Both the position numbers and the translations under genes were made by a program. Below are positions 14,607 to 21,026 of a stretch of 21,026 nucleotides of DNA, in pieces; within the stretch, counting starts at the first letter, position 1, and each line of letters starts with the position of its first letter. This stretch comes from JAYRWN01 sp041917975 (GTDB lineage: Bacteria > Bacteroidota > Bacteroidia > Chitinophagales > Saprospiraceae): contig JAYRWN010000336.1 in assembly GCA_041917975.1 (NCBI GenBank), positions 1 through 21,026 of the forward strand. Direction: 5' to 3'. The notes below the pieces were generated by a model, which ran no database searches, was not told the origin of the DNA, and was given only the letters and a program-made list of their open reading frames with translations.

Positions 14607-15830
14607 TTATTCTCCTTTTAAGCGTTGTCCTAACTGCCGAAAGGCCCCTTTTACATCGTCCATTTCTGGACGTTGACCTTTCACGGACACTTCCCCATTG
14701 GGTCCTACGGTGACGATGAACCCCATGACACACGCTTCCCCGGCCACACCACCACCATAACGCAGGTCGCACACGTGCCAGGTATTTTCTGCCACTGGTG
14801 TCACCGCATAATATCCATGCGAAAACCAGGTCAGGATTTTGACCGGCTGGGCTAACGCATAGGGCGTTAATAGGTGATGATTTTTTACCAAGGTGTCACG
14901 GATTTTAACCGCCTTTAGGTGGTCTGTCAGCGCATAATCCCCTTGATAGTACACACTATCCGCCTCCGCTATGGTGTGCCAGAGTATATTATTAAACAGA
15001 GTCGGTGAAGTAAAGATCCGTTGCCAACTCAGGTTATGCGCAGACAGGGTTTGCCGCCATACCTCATTCACGTGAGCTTTATTGAACATGGTGAAGATCA
15101 GGTACAGGCTACTGGTTATGATGCCAATCCAATTCCAGCGACGGCGCCAACGTGTCCCGCGAGCCTGCCAGGAAGATAGAATCAAACAGAACAGAAATGG
15201 AACGGTGTAGGCTGGATCAACGACGGCTATTGAGGACAATGCTGAGCGGTAATTAGAAAAAGGTTGGAATATTTGTGTGCCATACGTCGTACACACATCC
15301 AGCAGAATGTGTGTAAAAAAGGCCCCAAAAAATAACCAATACCAAGAGCGATACGATACTGCTGAGGGGCCTTGGCTTTCGGTGGCAAAAGCCAGGATTT
15401 GATCTCTGAAATATTTTTTGAACACCACTACGCCGGCAACAACTAACAAAAGGGTAGCAACTAATCCTTTCTCTCCGCTAAAGTAGAGGGTGATCGCCGA
15501 TACCACCGCCGTTAAGATCAAATAAGCCAGCAGCCATATCCCCAGTTTAAGATATGGGTATGCGGGTCGATGACGCCAACCGGCGCGATACCAGGACCGG
15601 GCTAACCAGGCAAAAAGGAGTGGTCCTGTCAGAGAGAAAAAAAAGGAATGGCTGATGGCCCGGTGAAAGGCCAGAGCTTCTATTTCCGGCATCACCGCAT
15701 TGGCCAGGATATCCAGATCCGGAATAGTGCCCCCGACAGCCCCCCATACCATGGCCCGGTTACCGATGCGTTTGCCCAGGATGACTTCCCCGACGGCTGC
15801 ACCAAGAATGATTTGGGTCAATGAGTCCAT
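14607..15830 (-). CDS. Membrane-bound metal-dependent hydrolase (YdjM/DUF457-like)
   Basis: The 407-aa protein has several hydrophobic helices and the metal-ligand pattern of the YdjM/YbcI (DUF457) family: PDLD (37-40), HRAISHS (56-62), and FTHILLDVCTTYGT (172-185, His174 and Asp178). Transmembrane segments lie around 66-80, 97-115, 122-136, 165-180, 209-221 and 236-249. The C-terminal 150 residues are soluble and rich in aromatics, an extension beyond the short E. coli members. Members are predicted inner-membrane hydrolases of unknown substrate. Its start is 4 nt from the rnc stop, so it is probably the last gene of the acpP-fabF-rnc transcript. Confidence 0.85.
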   Translation of the reverse strand: MDSLTQIILGAAVGEVILGKRIGNRAMVWGAVGGTIPDLDILANAVMPEIEALAFHRAISHSFFFSLTGPLLFAWLARSWYRAGWRHRPAYPYLKLGIWLLAYLILTAVVSAITLYFSGEKGLVATLLLVVAGVVVFKKYFRDQILAFATESQGPSAVSYRSWYWLFFGAFFTHILLDVCTTYGTQIFQPFSNYRSALSSIAVVDPAYTVPFLFCLILSSWQARGTRWRRRWNWIGIITSSLYLIFTMFNKAHVNEVWRQTLSAHNLSWQRIFTSPTLFNNILWHTIAEADSVYYQGDYALTDHLKAVKIRDTLVKNHHLLTPYALAQPVKILTWFSHGYYAVTPVAENTWHVCDLRYGGGVAGEACVMGFIVTVGPNGEVSVKGQRPEMDDVKGAFRQLGQRLKGE

Positions 15831-15833
15831 GAC

Positions 15834-16568
15834 TTATTCTTCATCATGCAGGCCTAAAGCCTCGATCGCCCGCTCGCTGGCTAATTGTTCCGCACTCTTT
15901 TTGTTGAAATCTTCCGCGGTGGCGACGACCTGCCCATCCACCAACACAGCAACTTTAAAATAATCGCGGTTATTCATGCGGCTTTTCTCCAATACGGAAT
16001 AGCCGATTTCTTTGTTGTATTTCTGACACCACTCCAGCAGTTGCGATTTATAGTTATCATCGAAGCTTTCCAGGTCATGGATGTTCATATATTCTTTTAG
16101 CAGCTTGCGGGTAATGTATCGTTTGGTGAATTCGTGCCCTGTTTCCAAATACATAGCGCCTAAAAATGCTTCCAGTGCATTTCCCATCATCGACGTGGTC
16201 AGCTGGGTATGGTTGTTAAAGTCTTTGAGCAATACGTCGATGCCGATTTGGTCAGCCAGATCATTGAGCGTTTTACGTTTGACTATCTTTGAGCGCATTT
16301 TAGTCAGGAAACCTTCATTGCCATTAGGGTATTTTTTAAACAGGTATTCAGCCACCACTGAGCTGAGTACAGCATCTCCCAGATATTCCAGTCTTTCGTT
16401 GCTGTCCAGTTTGGAATGACGTTCATTTACCCCGGACTTATGAAAAAAGGCCAGTTTAAAGAGCGCTGGATTTACCGGTGTGTAACCAACCAGGGAGTAA
16501 AGCCTTTGGATAAATTCTCGGTCGGCTGCTAAGTAATAATTATATAACCTGGTTAATGTTTTAATCAC
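15834..16568 (-). CDS. rnc: Ribonuclease III
   Basis: RNase III cleaves double-stranded RNA in rRNA precursors and structured mRNAs. The 244-aa protein has the nuclease domain with signature NERLEYLGDAVLS (57-69; Glu58, Glu61, Asp65 correspond to E. coli Glu38, Glu41, Asp45) and the second acidic cluster GNALEAFLGAMYLE (129-142, Glu133 = E. coli Glu117), then a dsRNA-binding domain (about 174-238) ending in KKSAEQLASERAIEAL. At the position of E. coli Asp114 there is Asn130, which may be normal for this lineage. The gene follows fabF with a 3-nt gap, the conserved acpP-fabF-rnc order. Confidence 0.95.
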   Translation of the reverse strand: MIKTLTRLYNYYLAADREFIQRLYSLVGYTPVNPALFKLAFFHKSGVNERHSKLDSNERLEYLGDAVLSSVVAEYLFKKYPNGNEGFLTKMRSKIVKRKTLNDLADQIGIDVLLKDFNNHTQLTTSMMGNALEAFLGAMYLETGHEFTKRYITRKLLKEYMNIHDLESFDDNYKSQLLEWCQKYNKEIGYSVLEKSRMNNRDYFKVAVLVDGQVVATAEDFNKKSAEQLASERAIEALGLHDEE

Positions 16569-16571
16569 CGT

Positions 16572-17813
16572 TTATACCCGCTTAAAAATAATCGACGAAT
16601 TATGTCCTCCGAACCCAAACGTATTGCTGAGGACATAGTCCACGGCTCGTTTTTGTGGTTCATTAAAGGTGAGATTAAGTTTAGGATCGATTTCGGGGTC
16701 GTCGGTAAAATGGTTGATCGTCGGAGGAATCATTTGGTGTTTTATAGCCATGAGTCCGGCAATCGCTTCGATAGCTCCGGAAGCACCGAGCAGATGTCCG
16801 GTCATCGATTTGGTGGAACTGATGTTGAGCCGGTAGGCATCCTCGCCGAATACCTTGCCGATGGCTCGCAGCTCCGCTACATCTCCAAGCGGGGTGGATG
16901 TGCCGTGAACGTTGATGTAGTCAATCTGTTTGGTACTCAATCCGGCCTCTTTTAAGGCCAGACGCATCACCAAAGCGGCACCATGGCCTTCCGGGTGTGG
17001 CGCAGTAATATGGTACGCGTCAGCGCTGGCTCCGGTTCCCACCACCTCAGCATAAATGTGTGCACCGCGTGCCCGCGCATGTTCATATTCTTCAAAGATG
17101 AGCGCTCCACCGCCTTCTCCTAACACGAACCCATCACGGTCTTTATCAAAAGGGCGGGAAGCGGTATGATAATCGTCATTGCGTTCGGATAAAGCTTTCA
17201 TGTTGCTGAAGCCCCCGATGCCGGTTGCAATAACTGCGGCTTCTGATCCTCCGGTGATGGCTATATCGGCTTTGTTGAGACGGATATAGTCGAACGCATT
17301 GATCATGGCATGGTTAGAAGAGGCACAAGCGGAGACGGTGCTGTAATTAATGCCCTGGCAACCGTATTTGATGGAGATATACCCCGGGGCAATATCCGCG
17401 ATCATGCGCACAATGAGAAAAGGACTGAAGCGAGGCTGATAATTATGGATGGCGAAATCCACTATTTCAGTTTCCAAGGATTTTAATCCACCCACTCCGG
17501 ATCCCCAGATGACTGCAGCCCGGTCGGAAGCCAGCTGATCGGACGTTAAGCCACTATTATGGACCGCTTCGTGGGTGGCGACCAACGCATACTGGGTAAA
17601 TAAGTCCATGCGACGCGCTTCCTTTTTATCCAGCGCTTCTCCGGGATCAAAATTTTTTACCTCACAGGCAAAGCGCGTCTTAAAGGCAGAGGCATCAAAA
17701 TGGGTGATCGCGTTAGCACCGCTAACACCTTTAAATAAAGCTTCACTGTATGCCGCGAGTGAATTACCCAATGGCGTAACCGCGCCTAATCCGGTGACCA
17801 CTACTCTTCTCAT
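16572..17813 (-). CDS. fabF: Beta-ketoacyl-ACP synthase II
   Basis: FabF extends acyl-ACP by condensing it with malonyl-ACP in fatty acid elongation. The 413-aa thiolase-fold protein has the full Cys-His-His triad: Cys163 in VSACASSNHAM (160-170), His303 in NVHGTSTPLGD (301-311) and His340 in KSMTGHLLGA (335-344, with Lys335). The N-terminus MRRVVVTGLGAVTPLG and the C-terminus SNTFGFGGHNSSIIFKR are typical, so the gene is complete. It sits between acpP (98 nt upstream, with a hairpin in the gap) and rnc (3 nt downstream). Confidence 0.96.
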   Translation of the reverse strand: MRRVVVTGLGAVTPLGNSLAAYSEALFKGVSGANAITHFDASAFKTRFACEVKNFDPGEALDKKEARRMDLFTQYALVATHEAVHNSGLTSDQLASDRAAVIWGSGVGGLKSLETEIVDFAIHNYQPRFSPFLIVRMIADIAPGYISIKYGCQGINYSTVSACASSNHAMINAFDYIRLNKADIAITGGSEAAVIATGIGGFSNMKALSERNDDYHTASRPFDKDRDGFVLGEGGGALIFEEYEHARARGAHIYAEVVGTGASADAYHITAPHPEGHGAALVMRLALKEAGLSTKQIDYINVHGTSTPLGDVAELRAIGKVFGEDAYRLNISSTKSMTGHLLGASGAIEAIAGLMAIKHQMIPPTINHFTDDPEIDPKLNLTFNEPQKRAVDYVLSNTFGFGGHNSSIIFKRV

Positions 17814-17846
17814 GCACTAAATTTATAATTAAAGTTTGGGTCTTGG

Positions 17847-17887
17847 AACAAAAAATCCATAAACAAGGCTGACTCGTTTATGGATTT
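17847..17887 (-). terminator. Hairpin with T-run between acpP and fabF (partial terminator)
   Basis: On the minus strand AAATCCATAAAC pairs perfectly with GTTTATGGATTT (12 bp, 11-nt loop), and the 3' arm runs into TTTTTTG. It has the form of an intrinsic terminator but lies inside the acpP-fabF operon, 24 nt after the acpP stop, and so probably gives partial termination with more acpP than fabF mRNA, or protects the 3' end of acpP mRNA. Confidence 0.65.
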
Positions 17888-17911
17888 GCTTGGAATCCAG
17901 TATAACGCTGT

Positions 17912-18151
17912 TTAAGCCTGTATCTGAGATTCAAGGTAGCTGACGGCCTGACCGACAGTTTGAATATTTTCTGCTTGTTCATCCGGTATGGAAATGTCAA
18001 ACTCCTTTTCAAACTCCATGATCAATTCAACCGTATCCAGTGAATCAGCACCCAGGTCATTAGTAAAACTTGCCTCAGGGGTGACTTCAGATTCGTCAAC
18101 TCCTAGTTTGTCAACGATGATCTTTTTTACTTTTTCCGCAATAACAGACAT
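17912..18151 (-). CDS. acpP: Acyl carrier protein
   Basis: ACP carries growing acyl chains on a phosphopantetheine arm. The 79-aa protein has the normal form: MSVIAEKVKKII start, GADSLDTVEL (34-43) with the modified Ser37 in the DSL motif, and an acidic helix II. The ATG at 18151 is chosen; the longer frame from 18193 adds 14 residues that no ACP has. It is the first gene of the acpP-fabF-rnc cluster. Confidence 0.96.
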   Translation of the reverse strand: MSVIAEKVKKIIVDKLGVDESEVTPEASFTNDLGADSLDTVELIMEFEKEFDISIPDEQAENIQTVGQAVSYLESQIQA

Positions 18152-18173
18152 TGTCTTTAGTTTAAAATTTCCG

Positions 18174-18205
18174 CAAAATAAAGCATTAACCAAGCAATAA
18201 ACAAA
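18174..18205 (-). promoter_or_regulatory. Possible acpP promoter
   Basis: Minus strand TTTG, 21-nt spacer, TATTTTG, ending 22 nt before the acpP ATG. The -7 box is one base short of TAnnTTTG, so the call is tentative. Confidence 0.38.
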
Positions 18206-18411
18206 AAATACTGTTATTTTTTAGTCGATTGTCTGTGCCACCGGACGAATATTTTTCTAAATGAGGTCGCCGGGTTCCTTTCCCATCCAAAATTGCTTCT
18301 TAAATGATGCCGGTCAAATACACTTGTGATAGGAATCACCCCATAGTACGTATCCGCGTCATCTAAAGAAGGCGGCACTTGTGACTTACTTTGTAACAAA
18401 ATAATTGAGAA

Positions 18412-18978
18412 ATGAAAAAAATAGTCTTATGCAGTGTGTTGATGTTGGGTATCAGTGTACTCATGGCTCAAAATCACTACATAACCAAGAACAATAAATC
18501 TACCGTGTCCGGGACCTCCAGTTTGCACGAATGGACCTCGGAAATTCGGGAAGTAAATTTTAGTGGCGACCTGACTATTAATAATAACGTCCTGGAAGGC
18601 ATCCAAAATCTTACCGTAGAAGTACCGGTTAAATCCATAGTCAGCAGCAAAGGCTCCATCATGGATAATAAAACCTATGATGCCCTGAAATCCAATACCG
18701 ACCCGAAAATAATTTTTAAACTGACTAAAGTGAATAGCATCACCCCGGCCGCTGCCGATTATACCGCTAACGTCACCGGTAACCTGACCGTCGCCGGCGT
18801 CACTAAACCGGTCACTCTGGAAGCAAAACTCAAAGTCGGAGCTAGCGTGGAGGTCAATTTAAACTATGCACTAAAGATGACCACTTTTGGGATTAAGCCT
18901 CCCGTAGCCCTGTTGGGTACACTAAAAACCGGTGATGAAGTCAAACTAAAATTCAATTTAACTTTAACTAAAACATAA
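18412..18978 (+). CDS. YceI-family periplasmic protein
   Basis: YceI proteins are small lipocalin-like beta-barrels that bind isoprenoid or other lipophilic molecules in the periplasm. This one has 188 residues: signal peptide (VLCSVLMLGISVLMAQ), then YceI features such as STVSGTSSLHEWTSEI, VEVPVKSI, MDNKTYDALKS, TGNLTVAGVTKPVTL and the end GDEVKLKFNLTLTK. It is probably co-transcribed with the beta-barrel gene 36 nt downstream. The exact ligand is unknown. No exact -7 box was found upstream; TTACTTTG at 18386-18393 is near the consensus but differs in one base. Confidence 0.9.
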   Translation: MKKIVLCSVLMLGISVLMAQNHYITKNNKSTVSGTSSLHEWTSEIREVNFSGDLTINNNVLEGIQNLTVEVPVKSIVSSKGSIMDNKTYDALKSNTDPKIIFKLTKVNSITPAAADYTANVTGNLTVAGVTKPVTLEAKLKVGASVEVNLNYALKMTTFGIKPPVALLGTLKTGDEVKLKFNLTLTKT

Positions 18979-19014
18979 AATCTATTTTCTGTTAACCATA
19001 AAATATACCAAATT

Positions 19015-20334
19015 ATGAAACCACGTTCTTTTTATTCGTTATTGATGATCAGCTTAAGTCTGTTGTTGGTCAATATGCTTTCTGCCCAGATTCAGTTCTT
19101 TCGTCCGGTAAATAAAGATGGTATCAATGTCTTTGAAGCTCCCAAAGAACAAGGTGAGGAGTTCGATGGCGTCAAAGTCAGGGTTGGCGGCGCTTTTTCC
19201 TTACAATACCAGGCTTTAAAACATGAAAATGAAAACCCCACCGCTAATGCGGATAATACCTTGTATAAACTAGGCAGCGGATTTAACCTGGCAACGGCGA
19301 ATCTTAACCTGGACGTACAATTAGCCGACGGGATTCGTCTTAACCTGGAAAACTACATGTCTTCCCGTCACCACAACGAATTTTGGGTAAAAGGCGGTTA
19401 CATCCAAATTGACAAATTACCGATGTTTGGTAACCCCGAATGGTTTTCTAAATATGTGCGGGTAAAATTAGGCCACATGCAACCTAATTATGGAGATCAA
19501 ATGATGCGCCGTACTGACAATGGTAATGCCATCTATAACCCCTTCGTCGGTAACTACATTATGGATGCTTTCACCACAGAAGTAGGTGGAGAAGCTTACA
19601 TCTTCCCGGTCAAAGGTATTTCCTTAATGTTAGGTTTAACCAACGGTTTTATCAACTACAATCAAATAAAATATGCGGATGAACCGGAATCTGGCAACCT
19701 GGAGCCGACCAAGAAAAATCCATCCCTCTACTTAAAAGGTTCCTTTGATAAAAATATCACCGAAAATTTCCGTTTCAGATTATCTGCTTCAATGGTTACC
19801 AACTCCAGTACGCAACGAAACACTTTATTTGGTGGTGACCGTACCGGCTCCCGTTATTACTGGGTCCTTGAAAACACCAAAGCTACTTTGACGGCAAACG
19901 CTTTCTCCGGGCGTTTTAATCCTGGTTTTACCAATAACTTGACTGCTTTCCAGATTAACCCATTCATTAAGTTTCATGGCCTGGAATTGTTCGGAGCGTT
20001 CGAATCAGCTAAAGGCCGTACCTACAAAGAAGCCGACGGTAACGAAAGAAAAGCTACCCAGTTGGAAGGTGAACTGGTATACCGTTTCCTGAAAAACGAA
20101 CAAATGTACATCGGGGGTCGCTACAATTCCGTTAATGCTACCATGAGAGTAGGTGCCAATAATGTGGACGTTAATTTGGACCGCACCGCTTTCGTCGCCG
20201 GTTGGTTCCCAACTCCGAACCTGTTATTAAAAATGGAAATTGTCAACCAGAATTACAAAGATTTCCCCAACACCGACATCCGCTATAATGGTAAATTTAA
20301 CGGTTTAACTATTGAAGCTGTGGTTGGGTTCTAA
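19015..20334 (+). CDS. Outer-membrane beta-barrel (porin-like) protein
   Basis: The 439-aa protein has a signal peptide (LLMISLSLLLVNMLSAQ), a short linker, and then alternating amphipathic strands through to the C-terminal Phe (LTIEAVVGF), the usual signal for outer-membrane barrel insertion. Phrases such as VKVRVGGAFSLQYQAL, LNLENYMSSRHHNEFWVKGGYIQID and KLGHMQPNYGDQ recall porin-like phosphate/alkane-type barrels of the phylum, but I do not recognise a named family. It lies between two YceI-type genes on the same strand, which suggests a shared job with lipophilic or small-molecule traffic between outer membrane and periplasm. That role is inferred from neighbours only. Confidence 0.75.
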   Translation: MKPRSFYSLLMISLSLLLVNMLSAQIQFFRPVNKDGINVFEAPKEQGEEFDGVKVRVGGAFSLQYQALKHENENPTANADNTLYKLGSGFNLATANLNLDVQLADGIRLNLENYMSSRHHNEFWVKGGYIQIDKLPMFGNPEWFSKYVRVKLGHMQPNYGDQMMRRTDNGNAIYNPFVGNYIMDAFTTEVGGEAYIFPVKGISLMLGLTNGFINYNQIKYADEPESGNLEPTKKNPSLYLKGSFDKNITENFRFRLSASMVTNSSTQRNTLFGGDRTGSRYYWVLENTKATLTANAFSGRFNPGFTNNLTAFQINPFIKFHGLELFGAFESAKGRTYKEADGNERKATQLEGELVYRFLKNEQMYIGGRYNSVNATMRVGANNVDVNLDRTAFVAGWFPTPNLLLKMEIVNQNYKDFPNTDIRYNGKFNGLTIEAVVGF

Positions 20335-20358
20335 GAAAATTACATCGTTAACAGAAAT

Positions 20359-20390
20359 GGGCTGCCTAAACAGGCAGCCTGTTTCTTTTT
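20359..20390 (+). terminator. Intrinsic terminator after the barrel gene
   Basis: GGCTGCCT (20360-20367) and AGGCAGCC (20372-20379) form a perfect 8-bp stem with an AAAC loop, then TGTTTCTTTTT. It ends 6 nt before the first ATG of the next gene. Confidence 0.85.
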
Positions 20391-20396
20391 AGCCAT

Positions 20397-21026
20397 ATGA
20401 AACTTTTATTCTTTAAGCTTCCTATTATCTTTGGACGAAATTTTTTGACTGCCATGTGGCTATTGCTAATTCTTTCCCCCTTTTTTTTTCAGGAACAAAA
20501 AATTCCCACTCGCTATCACATCGAAGCTGGCAGTAAATTACTGATGACCGTGTACACTAACATCACCCAGGTCAAATGCAATTGTGAAGAAAAGTTTCTG
20601 CCCCAGCCCATCAACTTATCTGCCGAGGAAGGACAAATCGTGACGTTTAATCAGACGTTATTACATTTAAATAAATTTAAACTCAATTGTGGAAATAATC
20701 TCGGCATTAATAAAGACATGCGCCTCACCTTGCAAGCGGCGCAATACCCGCAGATTTCCATTGAACTAAAAAAACTGGTGTCCCCGGAAGAGTTAGATTA
20801 CAGCGAATGGATGGAATGGGATGCTCATTTAACCATCACCATTGCTCAAGTCCATAAAAATTATATTTTACCGGTCCGTATCAAATCCCTGGGCGAAAAT
20901 CGTTTTCGTATTACCGCTTTTACTATCATCCGCCTTTCGGATCATCAACTGACTCCACCCAAACCTATGTTGGGGATGATAAAAATATATGATGAGGTAG
21001 ATATTAATTTTGATTTACTCCTGCAT
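20397..21026 (+). CDS. Divergent YceI-like secreted protein (partial, 3' end beyond window)
   Basis: An open frame of 210 codons runs off the right edge. The N-terminus is a signal sequence: basic start MKLLFFKLPIIFGRN, hydrophobic MWLLLILSPFFF, cleavage near FFFQ. The remaining part is beta-rich with four cysteine-free strands after an early CNC and one further Cys. The stretch PPKPMLGMIKIYDEVDINFDL parallels PPVALLGTLKTGDEVKLKFNL at the end of the YceI protein at 18412, so I read this as a distant YceI-like protein. The ATG at 20397 is taken; ATG 20454 is the alternative. If the latter is used, an exact -7 box TATCTTTG (20426-20433) would give this gene its own promoter after the terminator; its -33 is poor. 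Confidence 0.65.
   Translation, partial: MKLLFFKLPIIFGRNFLTAMWLLLILSPFFFQEQKIPTRYHIEAGSKLLMTVYTNITQVKCNCEEKFLPQPINLSAEEGQIVTFNQTLLHLNKFKLNCGNNLGINKDMRLTLQAAQYPQISIELKKLVSPEELDYSEWMEWDAHLTITIAQVHKNYILPVRIKSLGENRFRITAFTIIRLSDHQLTPPKPMLGMIKIYDEVDINFDLLLH

Noticed and set aside
18214..18399. 61-codon minus-strand frame upstream of acpP
   Set aside because: There is no recognisable domain or signal, and it occupies the spacer that must hold the acpP and YceI promoters.

Overview
The window reads as chromosomal DNA of a member of the Bacteroidota, probably a Saprospiria-like environmental lineage; the phylum is firm, the finer placement is a guess. Evidence: a DUF5686-type TonB-plug-like outer-membrane protein, a 6-bladed beta-propeller lipoprotein, YceI-family proteins, a DUF6913-like gene beside dapA, near absence of Shine-Dalgarno sequences, and several promoter candidates of the Bacteroidota type (TTTG / about 20 nt / TAnnTTTG). 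Most genes are moderately GC-rich. Three stretches are visibly AT-rich and look like accessory DNA: about 1-1916, hipA (7892-9160), and about 11516-11850.

Layout. 1-1270 (minus): a cysteine-rich secreted mini-protein followed by a beta-propeller lipoprotein cut off by the window edge, with a perfect 14-bp hairpin between them. 1305-1650: a gene-free stretch with six successive local hairpins, a candidate structured RNA or decayed mobile element. 1917-5770 (plus): hflX and a DUF5686 outer-membrane protein. 5783-6754 (minus): cytoplasmic patatin-like lipase. 6755-7091: short repeats and a long inverted repeat. 7092-9160: an orphan HigA antitoxin divergent from a hipB-hipA toxin-antitoxin pair. 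9249-10589 (minus): Tat-exported Gfo/Idh/MocA oxidoreductase. 10868-11515 (plus): CHRD protein with an IPTL-type C-terminal sorting tail. 11601-11680: three direct repeats. 11884-11957 (minus): tRNA-Asp with its own promoter and terminator.

12099-14539 (plus) is a tight housekeeping operon, accA - DUF6913-like - dapA (malonyl-CoA and lysine/cell-wall precursor synthesis). It converges with 14607-15830 (membrane metal-dependent hydrolase) and the conserved acpP-fabF-rnc cluster (15834-18151, minus), where a hairpin with a T-run between acpP and fabF probably lets ACP be made in excess. 18412 to the end (plus) is a periplasm/outer-membrane cluster: YceI protein, beta-barrel protein, terminator, and a second, divergent YceI-like protein running off the window.

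I found no CRISPR array, complete insertion sequence, rRNA or obvious new defence operon. The least explained parts are the hairpin-rich RNA candidate at 1305-1650, the cysteine-rich peptide/propeller pair, and the composition break inside the overlapping hipB-hipA pair.
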